A stretch of DNA of 64,000 bases from Mycobacterium sp. 3519A (GTDB taxonomy: Bacteria; Actinomycetota; Actinomycetes; Mycobacteriales; Mycobacteriaceae), in the NCBI RefSeq assembly GCF_900240945.1, contig NZ_OESG01000013.1, positions 558,001-622,000 on the forward strand, read 5' to 3'. A program made the position numbers and the translations under genes. The notes beneath the pieces are model-generated. The model was not told where the DNA came from. It saw nothing but the letters and a program-made list of their open reading frames with translations, and did not search any database. This document shows positions 53,537 to 62,832 of the stretch, one piece after another (position 1 is the first letter of the stretch; each line of letters begins with the position of its first letter).

Positions 53537-54787
53537 CTAGATAGAACTACGGGTCAAGTGTGGACCTGTGTCCGCCAAAACGTCGGCGAACTGATCAACC
53601 GCCCAATCGATTTCCTCGGCCGTGATGACAAGCGGCGGAGCAAACCTCAGCGTCGAGCCGTGCGTGTCCTTGACCAGCACGCGGCGCTCGGCCAACTTCA
53701 TGCTGATCTCTTTGCCGGTGGCCAGGGACGGGTCGATGTCGACGCCCGCCCACAGGCCCATGCCGCGTACCGCGATCACGCCATGGCCGATCAGCGCGCG
53801 CAGCCGTGCGTGCAGCACCTCACCCAATTGCGCTGCACGGGCCTGGAATTCACCGCGCTGCAGCATGCCGACAACAGTCGTTCCGATCGCGGCCGCCAAC
53901 GGGTTGCCCCCGAACGTCGAACCGTGCTCGCCGGGGTGCAACACCGAAAGGATGTCCCGGTTTGCCACCACCGCCGACACCGGAACCACGCCGCCGCCAA
54001 GTGCTTTGCCGAGCAGATACACATCGGGAACCACCGACCAGTGGTCGCACGCGAACGTGCGTCCGGTGCGGGCCAGGCCGGACTGGATCTCGTCGGCGAT
54101 CATCAGGACGTTGCGCTCGGTGCACAGTGCGCGCACCCGCGGCAGGTAGTCGTCGGGGGGCACGACGATGCCCGCCTCGCCCTGGATGGGCTCGATCAGC
54201 ACGGCGACGGTGTCGTCGTCGATGGCGGCGGCCAGCGCGTCGGCGTCACCGAACGGCACCGCACGAAAGCCGGGGGTGTAGGGACCGAACCCGCGGCGCG
54301 CGGTCTCGTCGTCGGAGAAGCTGATGATCGTGGTGGTGCGACCGTGGAAGTTGTTGTGCGCCACGATGATGTTGCCCCGGCCTGCGGGGACGCCCTTCAC
54401 GTCGTGACCCCATTTGCGGGCCACCTTGATGCCGCTCTCGACGGCCTCGGCGCCGCTGTTCATCGGCAGCACCATCTGCTTGCCGCACAGCGTGGCCAAC
54501 GCCTCGCAGAACGGTCCAAGCCGGTCAGAGTGGAAGGCCCGGCTGACCAGTGTCACGGCGTCCAGTTGCGCGTGCGCGGCCGCGATGATCTCCGGATTGC
54601 GGTGCCCGAAGTTCACCGCCGAATAGGCGGCCAGGCAGTCGAGATAGCGGCGGCCCTCGACGTCGGTGATCCACGCGCCCTCGGCGCTGGCCGCCACCAC
54701 CGGCAGCGGCGAGTAGTTGTGCGCGACGTAGCGATTGTCGAGATCGATCGCGGTGTCGGTCGCCGTCATGGAATCCAGAATGGTCAC
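53537..54787 (-). CDS. rocD: Ornithine aminotransferase
   Basis: 416 residues from GTG 54787, overlapping the upstream stop as GTGA. Class-III aminotransferase motifs: NSGAEAVESGIKVARKWG, IEPIQGEAGIVVP, ADEIQSGLARTG and the PLP lysine Lys261 in LLGKALGGGVVPVSA. It converts ornithine plus 2-oxoglutarate to glutamate semialdehyde. The frame is intact, unlike the split rocD1/rocD2 pair known in M. tuberculosis. Confidence 0.94.
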   Translation of the reverse strand: MTILDSMTATDTAIDLDNRYVAHNYSPLPVVAASAEGAWITDVEGRRYLDCLAAYSAVNFGHRNPEIIAAAHAQLDAVTLVSRAFHSDRLGPFCEALATLCGKQMVLPMNSGAEAVESGIKVARKWGHDVKGVPAGRGNIIVAHNNFHGRTTTIISFSDDETARRGFGPYTPGFRAVPFGDADALAAAIDDDTVAVLIEPIQGEAGIVVPPDDYLPRVRALCTERNVLMIADEIQSGLARTGRTFACDHWSVVPDVYLLGKALGGGVVPVSAVVANRDILSVLHPGEHGSTFGGNPLAAAIGTTVVGMLQRGEFQARAAQLGEVLHARLRALIGHGVIAVRGMGLWAGVDIDPSLATGKEISMKLAERRVLVKDTHGSTLRFAPPLVITAEEIDWAVDQFADVLADTGPHLTRSSI

Positions 54788-55596
54788 GGATGTACCTCCA
54801 GCGTGCAGCATTTGACGGACCCGCCGCCCTTGAGCAGTTCGGATAGATCGACGCCGACGGGCCGGAAGCCGGCGTGACGCAGTTGCTCGGCGAAGCCGGT
54901 GGCGGCGGCGGGCATCACCACGTTCAGACCGTCGGACACCACGTTGAGGCCCAGCACGTCGGCGTCGGCGTCGGCGACCTCGATCGCGTCGGGGAACAAC
55001 TCGCGCAGCTTCGCGCGGGCGGCGGCGCTGAACGCGGGCGGGTAGTAGGCGATGGTGGTGTCGTCGAGTACCGCGAGCGCGGTGTCGAGGTGGTAGAAGC
55101 GCGGATCGACCAACTCGAGGCTCACCACCGGCATCTGCACCTGTGTCGCGATCTCGGCGTGGGCCTCGAGTTCGGTGCGAAAGCCGTAGCCCGCCAACAC
55201 GATCGAGCCGACGACGAGCAGGTCGCCCTGCCCCTCGTTGACGTGCCGGGTGTGCGCAGGCTCGAAGCCGTGGCGCGTCATCCACTCGGCGTAGGCCGCC
55301 GACTCACCCGCGCGTTGCGGATAGGCGAACTTGGCGACCACTGCTTTGCCATTCACCAGCAGGCCGCCGTTGGCGGCGTAGACCATGTCCGGGAGACCGG
55401 AGACGGGCTCGACCAACTCCACGGTGTGGCCGAGTTCCTTGTACGTCTGCCGCAGGGTTTCCCACTGGTTCATGGCGACGTGGGTGTCGACGGATGTCGA
55501 GGTGTCCATCCACGGATTGATGGCGTACTCCACCGCGAAGAAGGTGGGCGCCGTCATGGCGTAGTGGCGAGGGCGTGCCGCGCGCGAAGTCGTCAT
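54784..55596 (-). CDS. Guanidino-group-modifying enzyme (DDAH/amidinotransferase superfamily)
   Basis: 270 residues. Superfamily features: NPWMD near the N-terminus, ANGGLLVNGKAVV, the HVNEGQGDLLV acidic segment, the histidine region RFYHLDTALAVLDD and the C-terminal GGGSVKCCTLE, where Cys263 or Cys264 is the nucleophile. It may hydrolyse arginine, an N-methyl arginine or a related guanidine. The syntenic gene is Rv2323c. The GTGA link to rocD ties its product to ornithine use, which would suit an arginine-hydrolysing role. Confidence 0.8.
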   Translation of the reverse strand: MTTSRAARPRHYAMTAPTFFAVEYAINPWMDTSTSVDTHVAMNQWETLRQTYKELGHTVELVEPVSGLPDMVYAANGGLLVNGKAVVAKFAYPQRAGESAAYAEWMTRHGFEPAHTRHVNEGQGDLLVVGSIVLAGYGFRTELEAHAEIATQVQMPVVSLELVDPRFYHLDTALAVLDDTTIAYYPPAFSAAARAKLRELFPDAIEVADADADVLGLNVVSDGLNVVMPAAATGFAEQLRHAGFRPVGVDLSELLKGGGSVKCCTLEVHP

Positions 55597-55709
55597 GATT
55601 CAACGGTATAAGCAGCGCATTTTGCAAGCAATCGCCGTTTATTGCGTGTCGACCAGCGATCTGTTGTGCCAAACTGGGAATTGCGTCGGTTTGTTGTGCG
55701 GAGGTGGTC

Positions 55710-56155
55710 ATGGAGCGGTTGGACGAGACGGACGAGCGGATTCTCGCTGAGTTGGCCGAGGATGCCCGGGCCACGTACGCCGAGATCGGCCAGCGGGTGA
55801 ACCTGTCCGCGCCCGCGGTGAAACGGCGGGTCGACCGCATGTTGGACAGCGGGGTCATCCGCGGGTTCACCACCGTCGTCGACCGCAGCGCGCTGGGCTG
55901 GAACACCGAGGCCTACGTCCAGGTGTTCCGCCACGGCACGATCGCCCCCGACGAGTTGCGCAAGGCCTGGATCGACATTCCCGAGGTGGTCAGCGCCGCA
56001 ACGGTGACCGGCACCGCCGACGCGATGCTGCACGTGTTGGCCCGCGATATGCGGCATCTGGAGGAGGCGCTAGAGCGGATCCGGTCGGCCGCCGACGTCG
56101 AGCGCAGCGAAAGCATTGTGGTGCTCACCAACATCATCGACAGGATGCGCGGCTA
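55710..56155 (+). CDS. Lrp/AsnC-family regulator
   Basis: 148 residues from ATG 55710 with GCGGAGG upstream. The N-terminal helix-turn-helix (RLDETDERILAELAEDARATYAEIGQRVNLSAPAVKRRVDRML) and the RAM ligand domain (GFTTVVDRSALGWNTEAYVQVF; VTGTADAMLHVLARDM) are clear. It is divergent from the hydrolase-rocD-rocE-USP operon and probably controls it in response to arginine or ornithine (Rv2324 by synteny). Confidence 0.9.
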
Positions 56156-56212
56156 AGAGGTCAACCACAGGGTGGCGGACACAACGGTAAGGGCATCGTG
56201 TAAGAACTGCCC

Positions 56213-57388
56213 ATGAGCATCAGTGGGGGCATCGTGATCGTCGGTGGCGGACTGGCCGCCGCGCGCACCGCCGAGCAACTGCGCCGCTCGGAATACACCG
56301 GAGAAATCACCATCGTCAGCGACGAGGACCACCTGCCGTACGACCGGCCCCCGCTGTCCAAGGAGGTGCTGCGCGCCGAGACCGACGATGTCACCCTCAA
56401 GCCCGCAGAGTTCTATGCCGAACAGAACATCACCCTGCTGCTCGGCAACGGCGCCCGCTCGGTGGACACCGAAGCAAAGACGGTGACCCTGGCGGACGGC
56501 AGCGTCGTCTCCTACGACGAGGTGATCATCGCAACGGGGTTGGTGCCCAAGCGGATTCCGTCGTTCCCGGATCTGCGGGGCATCCACGTGCTTCGGAATT
56601 TCGACGAGAGCCTCAAGCTGCGCAAGGAAGCCGACACCGCCCGCACCGCCGTCGTGGTCGGTGCGGGTTTCATCGGCTGCGAGGTGGCGGCCAGCCTGCG
56701 CAAGTTGGGCGTCGACGTCGTCCTCGTGGAACCGCAACCGGCGCCGTTGGCGTCTGTCCTCGGCGAGCGGATCGGCGAGTTGGTGGCGCGACTGCACCGC
56801 GCCGAGGGCGTCGACGTGCGCTGCGGCGTCGGGGTGGCCGAGGTGTTCGGCACCGCGAAGGTCGAGAAGGTCAGGCTCAGCGACGGCACGGAACTCGATG
56901 CGGACCTCGTCGTCGTCGGCATCGGCTCCCATCCGGCCACCTCCTGGCTGGAGGGCACCGGCATCAAGGTGGACAACGGCGTGGTGTGCGACGAGCACGG
57001 CCGGGCCAGCGCAGCGCACGTGTGGGCGATCGGCGACGTCGCGTCCTGGCGTCATCCGGTGGGACACCAAGTGCGCGTTGAGCATTGGAGCAATGTCGCC
57101 GATCAGGCGCGGGTGCTGGTGCCCGCGATGCTTGGTCAGGATGCACCGGCCACCGTCTCGGTCCCGTACTTCTGGAGCGATCAGTACGACGTGAAGATCC
57201 AATGCCTCGGGGAACCGGAGGCCACCGACACCGTGCACGTCGTCGAGGACGACGGGCGCAAGTTCCTAGCGTTCTACGAACGCGACGGTGTGGTCGCGGG
57301 CGTCGTCGGCGGCGGCATGCCCGGCAAGGTGATGAAGGTGCGTTCCAAGATCGCCGCGGGCGCGCCGATCGCCGACGTCCTCGGTTAG
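56213..57388 (+). CDS. FAD-dependent ferredoxin/rubredoxin reductase
   Basis: 391 residues. The FAD motif is GGGLAAARTAEQLR near residue 8, with YDRPPLSKEVL; the NAD(P)H motif is VVVGAGFIGCEVAASLRKLG; the conserved AIGDVASW segment follows. It is like putidaredoxin reductase and BphA4, supplying electrons to a ferredoxin for P450s or oxygenases. Syntenic with Rv0688, between the SDR and the mft cluster. No ferredoxin gene lies beside it. Confidence 0.9.
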   Translation: MSISGGIVIVGGGLAAARTAEQLRRSEYTGEITIVSDEDHLPYDRPPLSKEVLRAETDDVTLKPAEFYAEQNITLLLGNGARSVDTEAKTVTLADGSVVSYDEVIIATGLVPKRIPSFPDLRGIHVLRNFDESLKLRKEADTARTAVVVGAGFIGCEVAASLRKLGVDVVLVEPQPAPLASVLGERIGELVARLHRAEGVDVRCGVGVAEVFGTAKVEKVRLSDGTELDADLVVVGIGSHPATSWLEGTGIKVDNGVVCDEHGRASAAHVWAIGDVASWRHPVGHQVRVEHWSNVADQARVLVPAMLGQDAPATVSVPYFWSDQYDVKIQCLGEPEATDTVHVVEDDGRKFLAFYERDGVVAGVVGGGMPGKVMKVRSKIAAGAPIADVLG

Positions 57389-58677
57389 AACTCGCCGAGG
57401 TAGAAGCGGGTGCCCTGGTCGTCGGTGCACTGCGCGGACTTGCCGTAGGACTGCTGCGACGGTTCGTCGATGACCGTGCCGCCGGCTTCGCGAACCCTGG
57501 CCACCGCGGCGTCGATGTCGGCGACAGTCCACATCGGCACCGTCACCGCGGCGTCGCTGCCACCGGCGACGCCCGCCATCGGGTGCGTCTGCGCAATGGC
57601 CCACCCGTCCTCGATGCGGCCGGGTTCGAACGTCCAGTACAACACCCGACTGTAGAACACCTTGAAGGCCGTCGAGTCTGGCACCTCGTAGGTGATATAC
57701 GAAAGTTCGCCTGGCCCAGTGCCGTTGAGCGCCGGCCGCGGCTGGCCGGACTTGGGTTGGTAGACGGCGAACGACGTGCCGTGCGCATCCGTCGCGCCGC
57801 ACAACGTGCCGAAGTCGAACTGCTCGAGTTGGTCGACCGTTCCGCCGCCGTCGACGATCGCCTGCCGTGCGCCGGCGAGGTCACCCACCGCATACGCGCA
57901 GAACAGGGTCGGCGGAACGTCGACGGAGAAGATCCCGATGCGTTGTGTGGTATTCGTGACCTGATGGGTGGCGGGGTCGTAGGTCCAGCCCAGCACGTGG
58001 CCGTAGAACGCTGCGGCCCGATCGGCATCCGGCGTCCACACCGAGACATAGCCGACGTCGCCGTGCTGAATCTGCAGCGGCGCGCCGGTGATTGGCCCAC
58101 TGAGCATCCAGCGATGCCCGAACGGGTCGACGATCGTCGCGTTGCGCGCGCCGTGGTTCTCGTAGGGTTCCCGTTGTACCTGCGCGCCATGCTCGCGGGC
58201 ACGTTGCAGCGTCGCGTCGGTATCGACGACGTGCAGCATCAGGCTCACTGAGGTCGCCTGTGGGGCAGGCGCTTTCAAACCCAACTCGGGATACTCGTCG
58301 GCGAGGTAGAGCACGCCGTCGCCGATCGCAAGCTCGGCATGTCCGATGCGGCCGTCGTCCATCTCGAACGGCTTGCCGAGAACAGCTGCGCCGAAGACAT
58401 CGGCGTACCAGGCGATGGCCTCCCGCGCATTGCCGACCGACAGGTACGGCAATGCAGCGGGGCGCGGGGCGGCCGGCGTGGCGGCGGGCGGGTTGAGTTC
58501 GGCGATGGCGGTATCGGTGCCACTCATGACGACTCCTTGCGTTCGATTGGGTTGTGCCTCAAACAAAGTCACCGCGTCTTCCAGGCGTGCCCGCAGTCGG
58601 GCCGCGAACGCCGCGTCGGGCTGGACCGGAGTCTCGTCGCCATGCAGCACGGTCAGCGGATCGCGGCTGTTGTTCAT
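57385..58677 (-). CDS. VOC/glyoxalase-like protein with repeated VOC modules
   Basis: 430 residues. ATG 58677 overlaps the sigma-factor stop as ATGA. Residues 1-45 (NNSRDPLTVLHGDETPVQPDAAFAARLRARLE) form a separate motif of unknown role. Then come three VOC-like modules: about 75-195 (LSVGNAREAIAWYADVFGA), 205-310 (YVSVWTPDADRAAAFYGHVLGW) and 320-430. Metal-ligand histidines and glutamates are only partly visible. VOC proteins are dioxygenases, isomerases or drug-binding proteins. The coupling to a sigma factor suggests stress or antibiotic response. Overlaps the ferredoxin reductase by four bases. Confidence 0.8.
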   Translation of the reverse strand: MNNSRDPLTVLHGDETPVQPDAAFAARLRARLEDAVTLFEAQPNRTQGVVMSGTDTAIAELNPPAATPAAPRPAALPYLSVGNAREAIAWYADVFGAAVLGKPFEMDDGRIGHAELAIGDGVLYLADEYPELGLKAPAPQATSVSLMLHVVDTDATLQRAREHGAQVQREPYENHGARNATIVDPFGHRWMLSGPITGAPLQIQHGDVGYVSVWTPDADRAAAFYGHVLGWTYDPATHQVTNTTQRIGIFSVDVPPTLFCAYAVGDLAGARQAIVDGGGTVDQLEQFDFGTLCGATDAHGTSFAVYQPKSGQPRPALNGTGPGELSYITYEVPDSTAFKVFYSRVLYWTFEPGRIEDGWAIAQTHPMAGVAGGSDAAVTVPMWTVADIDAAVARVREAGGTVIDEPSQQSYGKSAQCTDDQGTRFYLGEF

Positions 58678-59195
58678 GGCTGCCCTCCTTCCGGCTCCGG
58701 ATAGTGCGATCTGAACGCGCGCCTGGCCCGCACCAGCAGCGCCTCGGTGGCATGCACGGTGCGACCGATCAACTCGGCGCATTCGGGCACCGAGCAGTCG
58801 TCCATGTAGCGCAGTGCCAGCACCGTGCGGTGCTGCTCGGTTAGCCTGGCCAGGACGCTCTCGGCGACGATGCGGTCCAGCGCGGCGTCCCAGTCGTCGG
58901 TGGGGACCGGTTCGGGCAGCTCGGCCACCGGGATGCTGAACCGGTCGTGTCGACGCCGGTAATGGTCGGCGAGCTTGTGCCGCGCCACGCCGAGCAGCCA
59001 CGGCAGGCTGATCGGCGGCGGAGTGTCCTTGCGGGCGGCGTCCATGGCCGCCAGAAAGGTCTCCGACGTCAGGTCCTCGGCCGTCCCGCGGTCGCCGCAG
59101 CGTCTGACGAAGTAGCCGTACACGACCGGCAGTGCATCGTCGTACAGCGCCAGCAGGGTCCGCGGAGCGTCGTTGCCATCCGGTTCGGCGCTCAC
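58674..59195 (-). CDS. ECF-type RNA polymerase sigma factor
   Basis: 173 residues from GTG 59195. Region 2 is LYDDALPVVYGYFVRRCGDRGTAEDLTSETFLAAM and region 4 is LTEQHRTVLALRYMDDCSVPECAELIGRTVHATEALLVRARRAF. GATAAG lies close upstream, consistent with a leaderless transcript. No anti-sigma factor follows; instead a VOC protein is coupled by ATGA, so this VOC gene may be part of its control or its effector. Confidence 0.9.
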   Translation of the reverse strand: MSAEPDGNDAPRTLLALYDDALPVVYGYFVRRCGDRGTAEDLTSETFLAAMDAARKDTPPPISLPWLLGVARHKLADHYRRRHDRFSIPVAELPEPVPTDDWDAALDRIVAESVLARLTEQHRTVLALRYMDDCSVPECAELIGRTVHATEALLVRARRAFRSHYPEPEGGQP

Positions 59196-59237
59196 ACCCT
59201 TATCGTCGTCGCACGGGCGTGAACTCCGACGCCTGAC

Positions 59238-59864
59238 TCAAGAATTTCTTCGGCGGATCCCTGCCTCCAGGGCCGAGAGCCCGTCGCTGACGGTGTCGAA
59301 CGCCTGCCCCAGTGCCTCTGCCAGCGAGACGGACTCGTCGGCCAGCCAGTGTTCGTACGCCGACAGCGCCACGCCGAGCATCGTCCACGCCACCGTCTGG
59401 GGGACCAGGTCTTCGGCCCTGGTGCCCAACCGCTTTGCGACGAACGCGGCGACGACCGCCCGCCAGCCGGCGTACATCGTCATCGAATAGGCCTGCAGCG
59501 CGGCAGTTTGCAGGATCACGCGCATCCGCTGCCGATGCCGGGCCGTCTCCTGCTCGTCAAAGCTGTTGAACGCCAACAGTGCTGTGCGTAGCGCCTCGTC
59601 GATCGGCACATCGGGGTCCAGGTGGTCGAGCAGGTCGCGCATGTGAGCCAGATGCGCGTCGAAGTCGCCCCACGGCAATGCGTTCTTCGACGGGTAGTAG
59701 CGAAACAAGGTGCGGCGGGCGATTCCGGAGGCCTCGGCGACATCGTCGACGCTGACCTCGTCGAAGCCTCGGTCCGCGAACAGATCGATGGCCACGTTGG
59801 AGATGTGGTCGGGCGTCGTCGAGCGCCGCCGGCCCACCCGGTGTCGGGATTCCTGCCTCGCCAC
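59238..59864 (-). CDS. mftR: Mycofactocin cluster TetR regulator
   Basis: About 208 residues from GTG 59864 or the adjacent GTG 59867; GGAAGGG lies 7 or 4 bases upstream. The helix-turn-helix ([48 protein letters not shown]) is typical of MftR, as is the C-terminal half. It is divergent from mftA. MftR is known to repress the mft genes until an acyl-CoA-type ligand binds. Confidence 0.93.
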   Translation of the reverse strand: MARQESRHRVGRRRSTTPDHISNVAIDLFADRGFDEVSVDDVAEASGIARRTLFRYYPSKNALPWGDFDAHLAHMRDLLDHLDPDVPIDEALRTALLAFNSFDEQETARHRQRMRVILQTAALQAYSMTMYAGWRAVVAAFVAKRLGTRAEDLVPQTVAWTMLGVALSAYEHWLADESVSLAEALGQAFDTVSDGLSALEAGIRRRNS

Positions 59865-59908
59865 CACCCCACCCTTCCATTTCGGCACTCGATGCCATAT
59901 TCTTGCGA

Positions 59909-59929
59909 TCTCGCTCACAATTGTCGAGA
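59909..59929. promoter_or_regulatory. Candidate mftR operator between mftR and mftA
   Basis: TCTCG (59909-59913) and CGAGA (59925-59929) flank the perfect palindrome ACAATTGT (59917-59924) in the 90-base divergent spacer. The arms are not centred on the palindrome, so either part alone may be the site. Confidence 0.4.
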
Positions 59930-59954
59930 CACTGTGACTGGAAAGGCGCACTTG

Positions 59955-60047
59955 ATGGAACCGAATCAGCAGGTTGAAACCGAAGAGCTCGTCACCGAGA
60001 CCCTGGTCGAAGAGGTGTCGATCGACGGGATGTGCGGGGTCTACTGA
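59955..60047 (+). CDS. mftA: Mycofactocin precursor peptide
   Basis: 30 residues: an acidic leader ([20 protein letters not shown]) and the core ending IDGMCGVY. The invariant C-terminal Val-Tyr pair is the part made into the cofactor. GGAAAGG precedes the ATG by eight bases. MftB begins three bases after the stop. Confidence 0.97.
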   Translation: MEPNQQVETEELVTETLVEEVSIDGMCGVY

Positions 60048-60049
60048 CC

Positions 60050-60337
60050 GTGGCGACGCCTGTCGCGGGGTTCGATCCGGACCTGAGCTGGCGGTTGCAC
60101 CACCAGGTGGCGGTGCGACCCGAGCCGTTCGGCGCACTCCTGTACCACTTCGGGACGCGCAAGCTCTCGTTCCTGAAGAACCGCACGATCGTCGAGGTGG
60201 TCAAGTCGCTTGACGACCACCCCGACGCTCGGGCGGCGTGCCGGGCCGCCGGAATCGACGACGCGCGGCAGGCGCCGTATCTCCACGCACTCGGCGTGCT
60301 GGCCGAGTCCAAGATGCTCGTATCGGGAGAAGCATGA
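60050..60337 (+). CDS. mftB: Mycofactocin peptide chaperone
   Basis: 95 residues from GTG 60050, two bases after mftA. The short winged-helix, PqqD-like domain is recognised from [43 protein letters not shown]. It binds the MftA leader and presents the core to MftC. The stop overlaps mftC as ATGA. Confidence 0.96.
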   Translation: MATPVAGFDPDLSWRLHHQVAVRPEPFGALLYHFGTRKLSFLKNRTIVEVVKSLDDHPDARAACRAAGIDDARQAPYLHALGVLAESKMLVSGEA

Positions 60338-61500
60338 CAATCGCACCCGTACCCCGGCTGGTCGAGCAGTTCGAGCGTGGCCTCGACGCGCCGATCTGTT
60401 TGACGTGGGAGCTCACGTACGCCTGCAATCTGGCGTGTGTGCACTGCCTGTCGTCGTCAGGCAAGCGCGACCCGCGTGAGCTGACCACCCGGCAGTGCAA
60501 GGACATCATCGACGAGCTCGAGCGCATGCAGGTGTTCTACGTCAACATCGGTGGCGGCGAACCGACTGTGCGGTCCGACTTCTGGGAGCTCGTGGACTAC
60601 GCCACCGCGCATCACGTGGGCGTGAAGTTCTCCACCAACGGCGTCCGGATCACTCCGGAGATCGCAAAGCGGCTTGCCGCAAGCGATTACGTCGACGTGC
60701 AGATCTCGCTGGACGGGGCGACCGCTGAGGTCAACGATGCCGTGCGCGGCCATGGGTCGTTCGCAATGGCAACGCGGGCGTTGGAGAACCTCGCCGATGC
60801 CGGCTTCAAAGACGCGAAGATCTCGGTCGTCGTGACCCGGCACAACGTCGACCAGTTGGACGAATTCGCAGCTCTTGCAGCGCGTTACGGCGCGACGCTG
60901 CGCATCACCCGATTGCGGCCGTCGGGTCGTGGCGCCGACGTGTGGGATGAACTGCATCCGACCGCCGAGCAGCAGGTGCGGCTCTACGACTGGCTGGTCG
61001 CCAAGGGCGAGCGGGTGCTCACCGGCGACTCGTTCTTCCACCTGTCAGGCCTTGGCGAGCCGGGCGCGCTCGCCGGACTGAACCTGTGCGGCGCGGGGCG
61101 CGTGGTCTGCCTGATCGACCCGGTCGGTGACGTGTACGCGTGTCCGTTCGCCATCCACGATCGCTTCCTGGCCGGAAACATCCTGTCGGACGGTGGTTTT
61201 CGCAACGTCTGGCAGAACGCGCCGCTGTTCCGTGAGCTGCGCGAGCCGCAGTCGGCAGGTGCCTGCAGCAGCTGCGGACACTATGACAGCTGCCGAGGTG
61301 GCTGCATGGCCGCCAAGTTCTTCACCGGTCTGCCGCTGGACGGGCCGGATCCTGAATGCGTGCAGGGGTACGGCGCACCCGCATTGGCCCAGGACAGGGT
61401 CAAGCCGAAGTCAAGCGTCGACCACTCACGCAGCCAGCCTGTGATGCTCAAACTGTTGACCAAGCCGCCCGCCCGGCCGTGCAATGAAAGTCCGGTGTAA
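60334..61500 (+). CDS. mftC: Mycofactocin radical SAM maturase
   Basis: 388 residues. The radical-SAM cluster is Cys31-x3-Cys35-x2-Cys38 (CNLACVHC). The GGGEP motif follows. The SPASM domain has cysteines in CGAGRVVCLIDPVGDVYACPFA and CSSCGHYDSCRGGC. It decarboxylates the C-terminal Tyr of MftA and forms the Val-Tyr link. Confidence 0.97.
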   Translation: MTIAPVPRLVEQFERGLDAPICLTWELTYACNLACVHCLSSSGKRDPRELTTRQCKDIIDELERMQVFYVNIGGGEPTVRSDFWELVDYATAHHVGVKFSTNGVRITPEIAKRLAASDYVDVQISLDGATAEVNDAVRGHGSFAMATRALENLADAGFKDAKISVVVTRHNVDQLDEFAALAARYGATLRITRLRPSGRGADVWDELHPTAEQQVRLYDWLVAKGERVLTGDSFFHLSGLGEPGALAGLNLCGAGRVVCLIDPVGDVYACPFAIHDRFLAGNILSDGGFRNVWQNAPLFRELREPQSAGACSSCGHYDSCRGGCMAAKFFTGLPLDGPDPECVQGYGAPALAQDRVKPKSSVDHSRSQPVMLKLLTKPPARPCNESPV

Positions 61501-61503
61501 GTC

Positions 61504-62697
61504 ATGGCTCGCGACACATGGTTCGAAACCGTCGCCATCGCGCAGGAGCGCGCGCGCAAGCGCCTCCCCAAATCCGTCTACGGGGCGTTGGTCGCAGGCA
61601 GTGAAAAGGGCTTGACCGTCAACGGCAACGTCGACGCGTTCGGCGAACTCGGCTTCGCCCCGCATGTCATCGGCGCGCTCGAGAAGCGCGATATGGCGAC
61701 AACGGTGATGGGGCAAGAGATTTCGATGCCGGTGGTGATTTCGCCGACGGGGGTGCAGACCGTCCACCCCGATGGTGAGGTCGCCGTCGCGAGGGCGGCA
61801 GCGGCCAGGGGCACCGCGATGGGGTTGTCGTCGTTCGCCAGCAAGCCCATCGAAGAGGTCATCGCCGCAAACCCGAAGCTGTTCTTCCAGGTGTACTGGC
61901 TGGGTGGTCGCGACGCGATCGCCGCGCGGGTGCAACGCGCGCGGGAGGCGGGCGCCGTCGGTCTGATCGTCACCACGGACTGGAGCTTCTCGCACGGTCG
62001 CGACTGGGGCAGCCCCAAGATCCCCGAGAAGATGAGCCTGCGCACCGTCGTGTCGATGCTGCCCGAACTGGTCAGCAGGCCCCGCTACTCGATGCAATGG
62101 GCCAAGAACATCCGGCCGCCGGACCTCTGTGTGCCCAATCAGGCAGCGCGTGGCGAGAGCGGGCCGCCGTTCTTCCAGGCCTACGGCGAGTGGATGGGCA
62201 CGCCCCCACCCACCTGGGAGGACATCGCGTGGCTGCGTGACCTGTGGGGCGGTCCTTTCATGCTCAAGGGCGTGATGCGGGTCGACGACGCCAAACGTGC
62301 TGTGGATGCCGGTGTTTCGGCTATCTCGGTGTCCAATCACGGCGGTAACAACCTGGACGGCACGCCCGCGTCAATAAGGGCGCTGCCCGCGATCGCCGAA
62401 GCGGTCGGCGGGGACGTCGAGGTGCTGCTGGACGGGGGCGTGCGCCGCGGCAGCGATGTGGTCAAGGCGTTGGCGCTCGGTGCGCGGGCCGTCATGATCG
62501 GTCGCGCCTATCTCTGGGGGCTGGCCGCCAACGGTCAAGCCGGGGTCGAGAACGTGCTCGACATCCTTCGCGGCGGCATCGATTCGGCGTTGAGGGGGCT
62601 GGGGCGCGCGTCGGTCCACGATCTTGTTGCCGACGACGTGCTGGTGCCGCCGGGGTTCACCCGAGCGCTCGGCGTCCGCCCGGCGTCCGACTCCTGA
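61504..62697 (+). CDS. mftD: Mycofactocin FMN-dependent dehydrogenase
   Basis: 397 residues starting three bases after mftC. FMN-dependent alpha-hydroxy-acid dehydrogenase fold: ISPTGVQTVHPDGEVAVARAA, VSNHGGNNLDGTPASIRALP and LLDGGVRRGSDVVKALALGARAVMIGR, with the active-site His in SNHGG. It deaminates the AHDP intermediate to give the redox-active carbonyl. Confidence 0.96.
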   Translation: MARDTWFETVAIAQERARKRLPKSVYGALVAGSEKGLTVNGNVDAFGELGFAPHVIGALEKRDMATTVMGQEISMPVVISPTGVQTVHPDGEVAVARAAAARGTAMGLSSFASKPIEEVIAANPKLFFQVYWLGGRDAIAARVQRAREAGAVGLIVTTDWSFSHGRDWGSPKIPEKMSLRTVVSMLPELVSRPRYSMQWAKNIRPPDLCVPNQAARGESGPPFFQAYGEWMGTPPPTWEDIAWLRDLWGGPFMLKGVMRVDDAKRAVDAGVSAISVSNHGGNNLDGTPASIRALPAIAEAVGGDVEVLLDGGVRRGSDVVKALALGARAVMIGRAYLWGLAANGQAGVENVLDILRGGIDSALRGLGRASVHDLVADDVLVPPGFTRALGVRPASDS

Positions 62698-62807
62698 CGG
62701 GCGAACCGGGTCAGGGCCGAATGCCCTGGTACAGGCGTGGCGCAGGGGGCTGGCGTGGCTGAGCCCCCGCCGGCTAGGAAAAAATCGCGGAAATCAATTG
62801 CTGCGCA

Positions 62808-62826
62808 TGCGCCAACAATTGGCGCA
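62808..62826. promoter_or_regulatory. Perfect 8-base-arm palindrome before mftE
   Basis: TGCGCCAA and TTGGCGCA flank CAA, seven bases before the mftE start codon GTG 62833. It sits in a 135-base gap that breaks the otherwise tight mft operon. It may be an RNA hairpin or an operator. Confidence 0.5.
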
Positions 62827-62832
62827 CGCCAG

